A stretch of DNA of 64,000 nt. Source: Tupaia tana. Taxonomy: Eukaryota > Chordata > Mammalia > Scandentia > Tupaiidae. The notes below the pieces were generated by a model. It ran no database searches, was not told where the DNA came from, and saw nothing but the letters and a program-made list of their open reading frames with translations. A program made the position numbers and the translations under genes. Location: NCBI GenBank assembly GCA_026018925.1, contig JAKSZU010000008.1:7864415-7928414 (forward strand), in the 5' to 3' direction. Shown in pieces: positions 21,498 to 30,508 of the stretch; within the stretch, counting starts at the first letter, position 1, and each line of letters opens with the position of its first letter.

Positions 21498-21917
21498 AGG
21501 CTAGCAGGTGGCGTGGAGGTTAAGGCAGCTGGATCTCACGTGGCTAACTCCATGGTTCAAGTCCCAGACCTGGTGGCCTAAAAATCATGCTATGGGGGCC
21601 AGCAGGTAGCATGGTGGTTAGAGGCACTGGAACTCTCATATGGTAGACCACAGTTCAAGTCCCAGATCTGGCAGCTTGCTTTCTCTCTCTCTAGTCAAAT
21701 TTAAAATAATAATAATTAAGTATTTTTTTAAAATAATCCTTTCCAGATTTAAAAAAAAAAAATCATGTTGGATGTGTATGCATGCATGCCCATCCCAAGA
21801 GAAACTGGAGGAGATGGGATTGTGGCATGGCCATCTCCCCGCTGAAGGGGTGATTTTTCAGTTTCTCTCTCTCTCTCTCTCACACTCACGCACACACTCT
21901 CCCTATAACAAACTAAA
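21498..21917 (+). mobile_element. tSINE-L split by a tSINE-S
   Basis: Head half at 21498-21593, interrupted, then body and tail at 21759-21917 (GTGTATGCATGCATGCCC to CTCCCTATAACAAA). Confidence 0.9.
21594..21758 (+). mobile_element. tSINE-S nested in tSINE-L
   Basis: Short form with a TCTAGTCAAATTTAAA junction. AAAATCATG of the host element is duplicated at 21581-21589 and 21759-21767, so the short element is the younger insertion. Confidence 0.9.
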
Positions 21918-22039
21918 AAAGAAACCTAATATACATGTGCATGTTAATTAGCCTATGTGAACAGCTATCTACTCATCTTTAAAAGAGAAAAAGATCCAAA
22001 ACCTATGTCCCAGTAGTACTAATGAAAAGAATACTAAAC

Positions 22040-22108
22040 ACTGGGTCATCAGGAAAGTCCTGACGCATTTTTGCACAGGAAATACGTCATGACTTTCCCG
22101 ATGCCTTA
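22040..22108. mobile_element. palindromic MITE, copy 2
   Basis: Arms TGGGTCATCAGGAAAGTCC and its imperfect inverse GACTTTCCCGATGCCTTAA around GACGCATTTTTGCACAGG. Same family as copies 1 and 3. Confidence 0.78.
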
Positions 22109-22179
22109 ATATTCGTTTCTAGCACTTCTCAACTAATATTAATTTGCAGCCTACTGTGTGCCAGGCACCTTTAAGAAGA

Positions 22180-22345
22180 GGCAACATGGGCCCAGTTGCG
22201 GTAGCACCACTGCATGGCGGTTTGCTTGGGAGGCTGGAAGCCACATGGGAGACCCAAGTTCAGTTCCAGGGGCCAGTCTGAATATACCAGGTGCAACTGG
22301 ACCTGTACTCCTAGTACACTGGGAACTGGGACAGGAGGACTGCAA
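22180..22345 (+). mobile_element. uncertain tRNA-like SINE relic
   Basis: The GCCACATGGGAGACCCAAG and AGTTCAGTTCC part resembles the anticodon-to-B-box stretch of tSINE-C, but the 3' half does not align with either family. Confidence 0.4.
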
Positions 22346-22347
22346 CA

Positions 22348-22603
22348 TAGTTTTGTTTTCTTTTGTTTTGAGAGATTTTTGCTATAGGGCACCTACACTT
22401 GCCAAAGAGACAGAGTCAGAAAGTGAGAAATCACCCCCTGGGGCGAGGAGGATGGCCACACTGCAATTGCTGCCTCTTCATTCTCTTCTCAGGATTTTGG
22501 ACACACACACACCCGGCTGAGTTTTAAGCCACCAGGTCCGATACTCGAAGCACAGTGAACAATTTGGGGGTCCAGCCCCGTAACCACTGCATCACCTGTT
22601 AGC
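22348..22603 (-). mobile_element. tSINE-L
   Basis: Reverse copy: GAGATTTTTGCTATAGGGC, AAGTGAGAAATCACCCCC, head complement CATCACCTGTTAGCC. Confidence 0.9.
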
Positions 22604-22860
22604 CAAGATGGCAATACAGTGAGAGCCTACCAGAAATCTCTCTTTCTGTCTATCTTTCTCTCTCATGAACATGGGGAAAACTGACAGAAAAATAGCAGGG
22701 TTTTCATGTTTAAATAGAGGAGGGAAAGGACATAAATGAAAAAATAGAGAAAAAAGAAACAGGCAGCACAGCAATGAATTAGACAATTCTCTGTGAGTCT
22801 GCATTCCAGTGGGAAACAGAAAATATGCAGATACAAAAATAAATCATCTAAAAATCCATC
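22604..22860. other. ATP6V1H intron 1, no recognised element
   Basis: A-rich plus strand. Nothing recognised. Confidence 0.45.
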
Positions 22861-22995
22861 TTCACATTCTCAGCAGAGCAATCCAACATGACGGCAAATC
22901 TGGTCACGTGACTCCCAGCTCGCTCTTCCACTGGGAAGCCACAGAAGGCCTTTCTGAGGGCCCTACACAGACGGTTCAATGAAGTGAGCCTGCTG
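22861..22995. repeat. L2-like relic carrying GTCACGTGAC
   Basis: TTCTCAGCAGAGCAATCCAA occurs here in a form also found at about 24615, followed in both places by a TGGTCA..TGACTCC segment. The pair defines an ancient dispersed repeat, probably L2. This copy contains the palindrome GTCACGTGAC at 22913-22922. Confidence 0.5.
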
Positions 22996-23062
22996 TGGAT
23001 TTCCCACTGTCGTAGACGCATACACTGGATATGTGTCTGCACTTTAACACTTACTAGAATTT

Positions 23063-23316
23063 TTTTGTTTTTTGGAGAGGTTTTTGCTATTGGGCGCATG
23101 CGCTCACCAGAAATATAGACAGAGAGACAGAAAGCGAGAACTCACCCCCCGGGGGGATGGCCACGCCGCAATCCCTTCTCCTCTATTCTCCTCTTGGGAT
23201 CTTGGGCATACAAGCACACGTACCCAGTGTGAGTTTAAACCACCAGGTCCAGGACTCGAACCACAGTCGACTACGTGGGAGTCCAGTGACATAGCCATTA
23301 TGCCAACTGCTGGTCT
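23063..23316 (-). mobile_element. tSINE-L, CpG-rich
   Basis: Reverse young copy (GGGCGCATGCGCTCACCAG, ACTCACCCCCCGGGGGGATG). Head complement ATGCCAACTGCTGGTC. Confidence 0.94.
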
Positions 23317-23422
23317 CCCAGAATGTACTACTTATTTGAAAGTCTGTTTTCTTATTAGACTTTAATTCATGAGTAAAAATGGTATTTGATGATGATTCTG
23401 TATTGTCAACAATACAGTTTTA

Positions 23423-23675
23423 GTGGGGCCAGCTGGCAGCATAATGGTTAATGCAGCTACATCCCATATGGCCAACTGTGCAGTTTGAGTCCCAGACCCC
23501 ACGTTCTGAAAAACACTGGGCATGTGTGTGTGTGTGCCCAAAATCCCTACAGGAGATTGGAGGAGAAGGACTGTGGCATGGCCATCCTCCCCAAAGAGTA
23601 CTTTCTCCTCTCTCTCTCTCTCCTCTCTCATGAGTGCATCTGCCCCATAGTAAAAATTACACAAACACAAAAGAC
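23423..23675 (+). mobile_element. tSINE-L with TSD
   Basis: Head GCATAATGGTTAATG. ACAGTTTTA at 23414-23422 and 23676-23684. The tail is a short ACACAAACACAAAAGAC instead of pure A's. Confidence 0.9.
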
Positions 23676-23684
23676 ACAGTTTTA

Positions 23685-24455
23685 CTGCATTCCAGTTTAA
23701 CTAGAACACAGCCACACCCATTCACTTATGTACTCTAGCTGAGTTAGTGAGTAAGGAAAAAAATCAAGTATAAATACACTTTTTAAAATACATCCTCATA
23801 GTAACACGCTAATTTGTGAGGGACAAAAGCACGCTGGCGTTCTGACAAAAGGAACCCCCACAGGCGTTACTGTATCAGCGCAGCGTGATCCAGAGTCAGA
23901 GTGCTCGCCTGGCGGGTCCAGCCTCCGACAACCTGGAAGTGTCGGAGAGGCCCTTTCCACGCTCGCCACTCGCCGGTGTCCCCACGTCAGCAGCCTCCAC
24001 AGCGGGCACACGGTGAGTGTCTGGTGAGCACCTGCCCAGAGCCATCAGAGAGGGGAGTTTAGAAATCTGTGAGATGGACAAAAGAATACAGCACAGAGGT
24101 GGGAAAAGGGGGAAATAAGGCATACCTACTACAGAGGCCACGGGACAAGAGGAACAGAAGAGAAAGCAATGAAAAATATGCACATAACAAAAAACTCTCC
24201 AGATGCCAATGCAGAAAGTCCTGCCCGCCTGCCAGTGCTTTACGATCAGCTGTAAGATTCTATTTAAGTTATAAATATATTCAGGCTTTATAAACAGGAC
24301 ACTCCTCGTCCTCTGCCCAAATGCACTTTGGACTAAAGTTACTGGGAAAAGAGCTCAGAATGCTAATTAAGTTAGAGCGCTTACACAGACACCGATGAAC
24401 AGGGAAAACCAGCAGCAAGTCCCTCCTCCTCCTTTCCTTCAGTTTCTCGTGGTAA
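23685..24455. other. ATP6V1H intron 1, no recognised element
   Basis: A CpG-containing patch at 23830-24000 (several CG in GCGTGATCC, CTCGCCTGGCGGG). No promoter-size island. No gene recognised. Confidence 0.45.
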
Positions 24456-24690
24456 CCCAGAAATGACCCCAGACTTCTCTCTTTCCCCCCTACACCTCAA
24501 ATCCATCACTAAGATGTTCTCAAATCTCTCCAGTCCACCCACTCCAACCACCGTAACAACCGCTATGCCTCTCCCTGCCTCTGGGCTCACTACCCAAAAC
24601 CCACCTTTCCGTTCTCAGCAGAGCAATCCAACAAAATGGCCAGCCTGGTCATCTGACTCCTAGCTCGAGCTTCAGTGGTGTCCAACACTA
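24456..24690. repeat. L2-like relic
   Basis: C-rich sequence ending with the TTCTCAGCAGAGCAATCCAA segment shared with 22868. The corresponding E-box position reads TGGTCATCTGACTCC, so no CACGTG is present in this copy. Confidence 0.5.
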
Positions 24691-24862
24691 CAGCAGTGAT
24701 TTCAAAACTGTGCACCTCGGAACCCTCATGAAGATGGTGGGCAGTCTCAAGAGGGCTCTGAGACAATCATCACCCCCTAAGCTACCATTTTCATGTTTTA
24801 CATGCTGAGCCTCCTTATTAGACTGCACGTCAATCTCAGGGTGGCTTAAGAATCAGCTTGAG

Positions 24863-25138
24863 CGGAACCAGCAGACGGTGGAAGGGTTTCGTTGCTAAAC
24901 TCCCATGTAGTTGACCGCAGTTGGAGTCCTGGACCCCATGGCTTAAAACTGATGCCAGGCACGTGTGCACGGATGCCCAAGATCCTGAGAGGAAAATAGA
25001 GGAGAAGGGATTGTGGCGTGACCATGCCCCTGCCAGGGGGGAGGGGCGATTTCTCACTTTCTTTCTGTCTCTCTCTCTCTCTCTCTCTCTCGCTCTCTCT
25101 GGTGAGCACACACGCCCTATAACAAAAATCTTTCAAAA
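24863..25138 (+). mobile_element. tSINE-L with 15-nt TSD
   Basis: Head with a divergent A box (ACGGTGGAAGGG) and an expanded (CT)n block. AAGAATCAGCTTGAG at 24848-24862 and 25139-25153. Confidence 0.94.
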
Positions 25139-25153
25139 AAGAATCAGCTTGAG

Positions 25154-25359
25154 GGGTCAGACAGTGGCACAGCGGTAAAATGTGATGCTGCAAGACTGAC
25201 CCACACAGGAAGGTTCTGGATTTGTGTCCAGACACTTCCCTGAGTCCACCCCACGATCCCGGGCAGGCTGGGGGTAGATCATGGCATCGGGACCCTATTG
25301 GGAACACTGTCACTCTGTCTCTTGCTCATAGAGGAAATAAATAAAATGTTTTTTTAAAA
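25154..25359 (+). mobile_element. tSINE-C at the same target
   Basis: Head GTGGCACAGCGGTAAAA, CTGACCCACACAGG, 3' end TAGAGGAAATAAATAAAATG and T/A tail. AAGTATCAGCTTAGA at 25360-25374 is a third, diverged copy of the target. Confidence 0.86.
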
Positions 25360-25385
25360 AAGTATCAGCTTAGAACCACTGACTG

Positions 25386-25630
25386 GGTCGGCCAGTAGTA
25401 TGGTGGTTAAGGTGGCTGAATTCCACATGGCAGACCCAGCGGTTTGAGAAACATGCTAAGCACGTGTGTAGGCATGCATGAAATACTGAGAGGAGGGAGA
25501 AAAGGAGAAGGGGCTGCAGCGTGACCATCCCCCATGCAAGTTGCTTTCTCACTTTTTTTCTCACTCTTCTCTCCCTGCAAGCACACGTGCCCCTCTAGCA
25601 AATTACAACAGAAAAACAAAAAAAGAAAGA
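25386..25630 (+). mobile_element. tSINE-L with deleted B box
   Basis: The head jumps from CCACATGGCAGACCC to GCGGTTTGAGAAACATGC. Body and GTGCCCCTCTAGCAAATTAC end present. Confidence 0.85.
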
Positions 25631-25851
25631 CAAGCAAAGTAAAGCACTGACTGAGAGAAACACGTCCCAACTCTCTCCAATGGCACACAGGAGCTCCGCG
25701 GCCGGCCCTGGCTGCCTCTTCCGCTCTCCCGACTGCTGGCCTCCAGAACGCCACCTCCACCGACTCCCCAGCCCCCTCCACCCATGGCCTGCTGTTCTGG
25801 CTTCCCTGCCTTTGCTCCCACCATCTGCTCTGATACTTCGAAAGGCCACTT

Positions 25852-26105
25852 TATTTTTTTTTTCTCCAATCTGACAAAGGGCATATATGCTCTCCAGAGA
25901 GACAGACACACAGGAAGAGAGAGAAAGCACCCCCCAGTTAGATGCAGTCATGCCACAATCTCTTCTCCTCCATTTCTCCATCTTGTCGAGATGTGGGACA
26001 CACACGCACACACAAGCCCCACGTTTTTCAAGTCTTTGGAGACTGGATTCAAACTGTGCAGTCGGCCATGCGGGATCTGGCTCTCTGAAGCCACGAGGCC
26101 CGCCC
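25852..26105 (-). mobile_element. old tSINE-L
   Basis: Reverse copy (GGGCATATATGCTCTCC, AGCACCCCCC, CTTCTCCTCCATTTCTCC). Head complement eroded. Confidence 0.8.
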
Positions 26106-26261
26106 GAGGAAGGCTACTCTTTTTTGCCACTCTTCCTTGAAAATCAGTTCAGGGACCATCCCTTCAGGAAAACATCCTGTGATGAGGAATAGCTATCCTT
26201 TCCATGCAGCTATCAGACCGTGTGCATCCTTCCATTCTCATAATTAACATACTGACTTTTT

Positions 26262-26522
26262 TCATTTCATTTTTATTTTGTTATAGGGCACGTGCTCGCC
26301 CAGAGAGGGACAGAGAGAGAGACAGTGAGAGGGAAAATGAGAAATCACCCCCAAAGAGGGGGATGGCCATGCCACGATACCTTCTCCTCCATTCTTTTCC
26401 TGAGATTTTGGGCATGCACACACACATACATGGAGTGACTTTCAAGCCACCAGGTCCAGGACTCAAACCACAGTCGGCTATGTAAGAGTCAGCACCTCAA
26501 CCACCACACCACCTGCAGGTCC
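26262..26522 (-). mobile_element. tSINE-L
   Basis: Reverse copy: GTTATAGGGCACGTGCTCGCC to CCACACCACCTGCAGGTCCC. Confidence 0.92.
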
Positions 26523-27501
26523 CTAACAGCTGAGTTTTAATGATCTGTGTATACATTTGACTTCTTTACTAGAGTATGAAACCTTTCAGGGATGGTGTTC
26601 TGTATCTTTGTTGCAGCCCCGAAGTCCAAAGAAATGCCTCAAACCTGGAAAGTCATAAATAAATGTCTGGGAAGTGACTGAATTTACAGAAATAAAGGAT
26701 CATCCTGTACGCTTCATATCCTTCCTACTGCAAATCAACCTGCTAAATATAAAACTGCACATTCCGCAACTTGTTTTTGAAAATGCATATGCAAATTCAA
26801 ACTAAATGTCTTTAGTGACTCCATTACAAATATACCAAAATAAAAGATCTGTATATGTAAACAGACATATATGAAAAAGTCAACATAATAAAACGTGGTC
26901 AAGAATAAATGAATGCTTACTTTACAGATAAATACAGAATACTGAAAGGCCAGCACTTGAACTCTTCATAATACAAGAAGGGAGAAGAACTAAAACTTAT
27001 TGAGCGTATTCAACATACTTGTATTCAACCTGTGTTTAATACTTCAAATATGTTACTGTAGTAACAAGGCTGTGGGGTGTGTATCTCCATTTCTTATTTA
27101 CTTTATTGAACCTCAGAGATCACCAAACTGGTATAGAGATTCAGAATTCGGACGGAGGCCTCTCAATCCAAACGTCCATGTTTTTCACTAGCTGTGCGAG
27201 GCATGCTGGGCTGGACTGGCCCAGCACAGCCACGAACACTCGGCCCACGCTCACCTAATTCATAAAGTACTCCCTTCCAGACCGGAAGGCAAAAGTACAA
27301 CAAGCAGCCCTGCTTCCCCAGCAGGCCCCGAGCTGTTTCCCCCACACTCTGCTGTCCACACACAGCTCATTACTCTAAGGAGGAAGTGTTTCTTCCACAT
27401 GTGTTAGTATTTTTCCAGGACGTCTCTCAGAGCAGCATGACCGGGAAAAGTCTGATGTGAAAGCATATGACCAGCCCTGACTCACAGCACACCGCACTTA
27501 C
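26523..27501. other. ATP6V1H intron 1, no recognised element
   Basis: About 980 bp directly downstream of the start-codon exon on the transcript. It is free of recognised SINEs, so it is the largest such gap near a 5' splice site here. AT-rich at 26700-27000. No exon recognised. Confidence 0.5.
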
Positions 27502-27614
27502 TGAAGGTAGGACTGCCAGTTCACTTTGTTCGCTCGGACCTCTGCCGCCTTGGCCGCAATAATATTGGTTGGGACGGCAGCGTCCACGGCACCCCGGATG
27601 TCCATCTTGGTCAT
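27502..27614 (-). CDS. ATP6V1H: ATP6V1H coding exon 1, start codon and residues 1-38
   Basis: The ATG is at 27614-27612 (minus strand). The exon encodes MTKMDIRGAVDAAVPTNIIA then AKAAEVRANKVNWQSYL and two bases of the next Gln codon. Donor gtaagtg lies at 27501 downward. An AG immediately precedes the ATG (27615-27616, context caatttag), so the acceptor of this exon may coincide with the start codon, leaving the 5' UTR in an upstream non-coding exon in the CpG island. The start is chosen because it gives the exact N-terminus known for mammalian subunit H. Confidence 0.96.
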
Positions 27615-27863
27615 CTAAATTGAATGATCTTGAGTGTTTTTCACCAGACCTTCAGTTTGGATAGAAGGTAAAAACAAAATACCCAGTAAGGTTATTTTTA
27701 CAAGCATTATTATCATCACTATCACTTGACTCTCCCTAGGCATCCAACTCAAAGACTGTGCTTAATCTAAAAGCACTCTCATTACATTTCCAGTCTTGTT
27801 CAATCACACACTGCTCCATAAAACGCTTCTCAATAGGTTTTCTATTCCAGGAAAGGTTTTTTT

Positions 27864-28103
27864 GTTTTGCGTTTTTTAAGTTTGCTATAGGGCATGTGCG
27901 GCTGCCAGAGAGAGAGAGGCAAAGTGAGAAGTCATCCCCAAAGTGCGACAGCAACACCACAATCCGTTCTCCAGTCTCCTCTCAGGATTCCAGGCACGCA
28001 CACAAGCATGCCCAGCGTGATCTAAGCCGCCAGGTCCAGGTCTCCACCTGTGCAACCAGCCTTGTGGTATCTAGCACCCTCATCTCCATGCTACCTGCTG
28101 GCC
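27864..28103 (-). mobile_element. tSINE-L with 16-nt TSD
   Basis: Reverse copy. CCAGGAAAGGTTTTTT (27848-27863) and CCAGGAAACGTTTTTT (28104-28119) flank it with one mismatch. Confidence 0.93.
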
Positions 28104-28119
28104 CCAGGAAACGTTTTTT

Positions 28120-28690
28120 AATCACTGTTATTAATATTACAATAGACTTTCAAGGATACTGACACCAGAAATTAGGTGTAAACAGAACAGGCATCACAAA
28201 ACAGAAATATATTTTAAGCATATACAATTGGGATCAACTTTTCTCTCTCACAAAGAATAAAAATAATCATCTATATAGTATATAAGGTCGCTCACTATGC
28301 TTCCTTTTAAAGTGACACATAAAAACAATTTTAAGTCCTTTCTAAAATTACTTGTTTGAGTTAAAATACACAAAGAGGGGATGAAATTTCTCAGAAGGCA
28401 GTGCTTTCCCTTTGCAAGTTGCTGTGTTTTCAAAATCAATCTTGGGAGAAACTGTTGGAGCAAAACTTATTCCTATTTAGGTTCAGCCAACAATGGGAGT
28501 CTGATCTGATGACAGAAATCTTCAGTGATGAGCTTCTAGATTATTTCTCACTCCTTCACTCCTAAACTTACAGATACAAGTTTAAGCCCGATGTGATCAC
28601 GCCGCAAAATGTAAGTTCTCGTTTGCAAACTGTAAACGGCCACAGACCCAAAAAAGTTAAATCCACACGCCAAATCCTACCCTGGGCTCC
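28120..28690. other. intron between promoter island and coding exon 1
   Basis: AT-rich, no repeat recognised. CpG density rises at its upper end. Confidence 0.5.
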
Positions 28691-28866
28691 CAGTGACCGC
28701 AGTGTGAGGCGTAATCTCTGCACCTGAAAACCTGGGCCTCCACGCATGAGCAGTGGCACCGGCGGGGCCCTGGAGGAACAGGCTCCGTCCGGCCCAGACT
28801 GGATCTCCGGAACCTAGCAGGCTCGCCCCAGCGCCCTTCCCAGGGTTAGTTCAAGGTGCTCCCGCA

Positions 28867-29007
28867 GTTCCCTGGGCCCCTGAACAACTCCCACCTGCGG
28901 CCAGCCGGAGGCGGTTCCCTGGGCCCCTGAACGACTCCCACCTGCGGTCGGCCGGAGGCGGTTCCCTGGGCCGCTGAACGACAGCCACAAGGGCCGGCCG
29001 GAGCGGG
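28867..29007. repeat. 47-bp tandem triplication in promoter island
   Basis: Three units begin with GTTCCCTGGGCC at 28867, 28914 and 28961. Units 1 and 2 differ at about four bases. Unit 3 is more diverged in its second half. Confidence 0.93.
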
Positions 29008-29400
29008 GCCCGGACCTGGGGCAGGTTCTCTCTGAGCCGTCCCCGCCCGCCCCGGCGTTCCTGCGCCCTGCGGGGACGGCGCTGCGGTTTGGCAAACCGG
29101 GCTGAGGCCTGGAAGGAAGGCAATCTGGGATCCCGGGCCCGGGGGTGGGGCGGGGTTGACCTGCACCTCCAGGGAAGTTGCACCTGGTGGGTGCCGGGCA
29201 CGGGACCACCCCGGGCGGCCTGGGGACCCTACTACGCACCCGAACGAGGCAGGGAGGGCGCGGCGGTGCTGGCGCTGGGCAGCAGCCGAGCGGGCGTCTC
29301 CTGCGGGTCCGAGGCCTGAGCGGCCGAGCCTCGGCAGCCAGAGAGTGCGGGCAGCCGGCTCCCACCCCGACGCGGAGGGCGGCTAGAGCAGACGGAAGCC
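28895..29400 (-). other. ATP6V1H: putative non-coding first exon of ATP6V1H
   Basis: Inferred, not proven. The coding exon's acceptor abuts the ATG, so a 5' UTR exon must lie upstream. On the minus strand CCGCAG|GTGGGAG, a good donor, occurs twice (exon end at 28895 or 28942), once in each of the first two 47-bp units. The 5' limit is a guess placed below the E-box/ETS cluster. Confidence 0.4.
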
Positions 29401-29431
29401 GAACGGCCGCTACAGAATGACAGGAGAGCCG

Positions 29432-29441
29432 GTCACGTGAC
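29432..29441. promoter_or_regulatory. CLEAR palindrome GTCACGTGAC
   Basis: Exact 10-bp match to the CLEAR element bound by TFEB/TFE3/MITF in lysosomal gene promoters. V-ATPase genes are an established class of CLEAR targets. Confidence 0.85.
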
Positions 29442-29450
29442 GCGGCGGCC

Positions 29451-29460
29451 GCACGTGACC
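29451..29460. promoter_or_regulatory. second CLEAR-type E-box GCACGTGACC
   Basis: On the opposite strand it reads GGTCACGTGC: CACGTG with the preferred TCACGTG half-site. Its centre is 19 bp from the first, about two helical turns, so both face the same side of the DNA. Confidence 0.78.
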
Positions 29461-29461
29461 A

Positions 29462-29480
29462 CCCGGAAGGCGGAAGCCGG
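29462..29480 (+). promoter_or_regulatory. two ETS-type sites
   Basis: CCCGGAAGG and GCGGAAGCC occur next to each other just beyond the E-boxes. Such CCGGAAG sites are typical of TATA-less housekeeping promoters. Confidence 0.6.
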
Positions 29481-29789
29481 GAGGGTTCAAAGCCGCGGGA
29501 GGAGGGCGTTGCGCCGAGGAGGAGCTTGCCCTGGCGACCCCCGGGCGGCCGCGGCGCAGGCCCGGACGGGGGGTTCCGACCCTGCGCGGCCGTCGCCCCA
29601 GACCCAGACCCCCCAGCCCGCCTAGGCCAGGGCTCTTCACCTTTGCTCCTTTTAAAATAGATCGATTTCCTGCGGATTTAGCGGCTGGAGGAAACATACA
29701 TTCTTACGGTCTTATAGTTCTTATCTCGAACTAAGGTCGCGATTTAATAACCTGTAATGGATTTTTCATGAGCTATTAGTCTCAGCCAC

Positions 29790-29914
29790 AGGGTGCAGGT
29801 GGTAGGGTGCCTGGGTCTGCTAGTGGAGCCACACAGCAAGGCCTGCGCCGGGTTCCAGGAGGTGGCCCTGGCTGGCTGGCTGGAGGAGGTGTGGCAAGAC
29901 CCTGTGAGTCTATT

Positions 29915-29953
<39 letters not shown>

Positions 29954-29992
29954 TGTGTGTCTGCCTCTCTCTCTCTCTCACGAAATAAACTT
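29790..29992 (+). mobile_element. tSINE-C with (GT)n
   Basis: Head GCAGGTGGTAGGGTGCC, B-box-like GGGTTCCAGG, GCAAGACCCTGTGAGTC, (GT)n at about 29917-29961, end CTCACGAAATAAAC. Confidence 0.78.
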
Positions 29993-29994
29993 TG

Positions 29995-30232
29995 TGGCTA
30001 GCAGGTGGCATGGTGGTTAAGGTACTGGTGTCCCACATGACTGACTACAGTTCAGGTCCCAGGCCAAAGATGAAAATCATGCGTGTGTGCGCAAAATCCC
30101 AAGAGGAAAATGGGGGAGATGGGATAGCAGGAGTGGCCATCTACTCTAGAGTGCGATTTATCCTTCCGTCTCTCTGGCCTTCTTGGGTGAGCACTTGTGC
30201 CCTATGGCAAAAACCCAAAAAATAAAAAAGAA
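29995..30232 (+). mobile_element. tSINE-L
   Basis: Head GTGGTTAAGGTACTGG. The GGCAGCTTG segment is replaced by CCAAAGATG. End CCTATGGCAAAAACCC. Confidence 0.88.
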
Positions 30233-30255
30233 ACTTTTTAAAAGTTACTGGTTAC

Positions 30256-30504
30256 GGGGGCTAGTAGATGACATAGTAGTTATGGTGTTGGACTCCCATA
30301 TGGCCAGTGGTGGTTTGAGTATCAGGCTGGCTGCTTGAAAATCATGCCAGGCATGTGTGCATGCATGCTCCAAATCTCAGGAGAATGGAGAAGAAAGGAC
30401 TGTGGTGTGACCATCCTCCCACCCTCCCAGGGGCAATTCCTCACTTTCCCTGTTTCTCTGGTCAATGTTCACACCCTGTGGCAAAAACTGTTAAAAAAAA
30501 AAAA
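30256..30504 (+). mobile_element. tSINE-L
   Basis: Head GTAGTTATGGTGTTGG, B box decayed (GGTTTGAGTAT). CCCTGTGGCAAAAACTG and poly(A) end. Confidence 0.88.
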
Positions 30505-30508
30505 GACT

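Larger units (their letters stand above)
1..29480 (-). other. ATP6V1H: ATP6V1H locus, promoter and first five coding exons
   Basis: Five minus-strand exons translate, in order and without frame loss, to residues 1-175 of subunit H of the vacuolar H+-ATPase (about 483 residues in mammals). Subunit H is the regulatory subunit of the cytosolic V1 sector: it bridges V1 to the membrane sector and silences ATP hydrolysis by free V1. Intron lengths within the coding part, 5' to 3', are about 9.8, 2.8, 5.5 and 6.2 kb. Exons for residues 176 onward, including the alternatively spliced 18-residue segment known in mammals, are not in the window and must lie beyond position 1. All splice borders are GT/AG and phases agree, so this is the live orthologue and not a retrocopy. 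Confidence 0.96.
28690..29640. promoter_or_regulatory. ATP6V1H: CpG island, ATP6V1H promoter
   Basis: The only stretch of the window with dense, undepleted CpG and very high GC outside SINEs. It lies 1.1-2 kb upstream of the ATP6V1H start-codon exon, where the housekeeping promoter is expected. It contains a GC box (GGGGCGGGG near 29148), ETS-type GGAA cores at about 29462-29478, and paired E-boxes at 29432-29460. No TATA box is evident. RGS20 begins 19 kb away, so nothing here requires a divergent transcript. Confidence 0.9.

Noticed and set aside
28814-29365. 183-codon minus-strand frame in the CpG island, with a repeated peptide pattern
   Set aside because: GC-rich promoter DNA lacks stop codons, and the repeated peptide only reflects the 47-bp tandem units.
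28690-29640. Bidirectional promoter for ATP6V1H and RGS20
   Set aside because: The RGS20 first coding exon is 19 kb away with no exon near the island's right edge.
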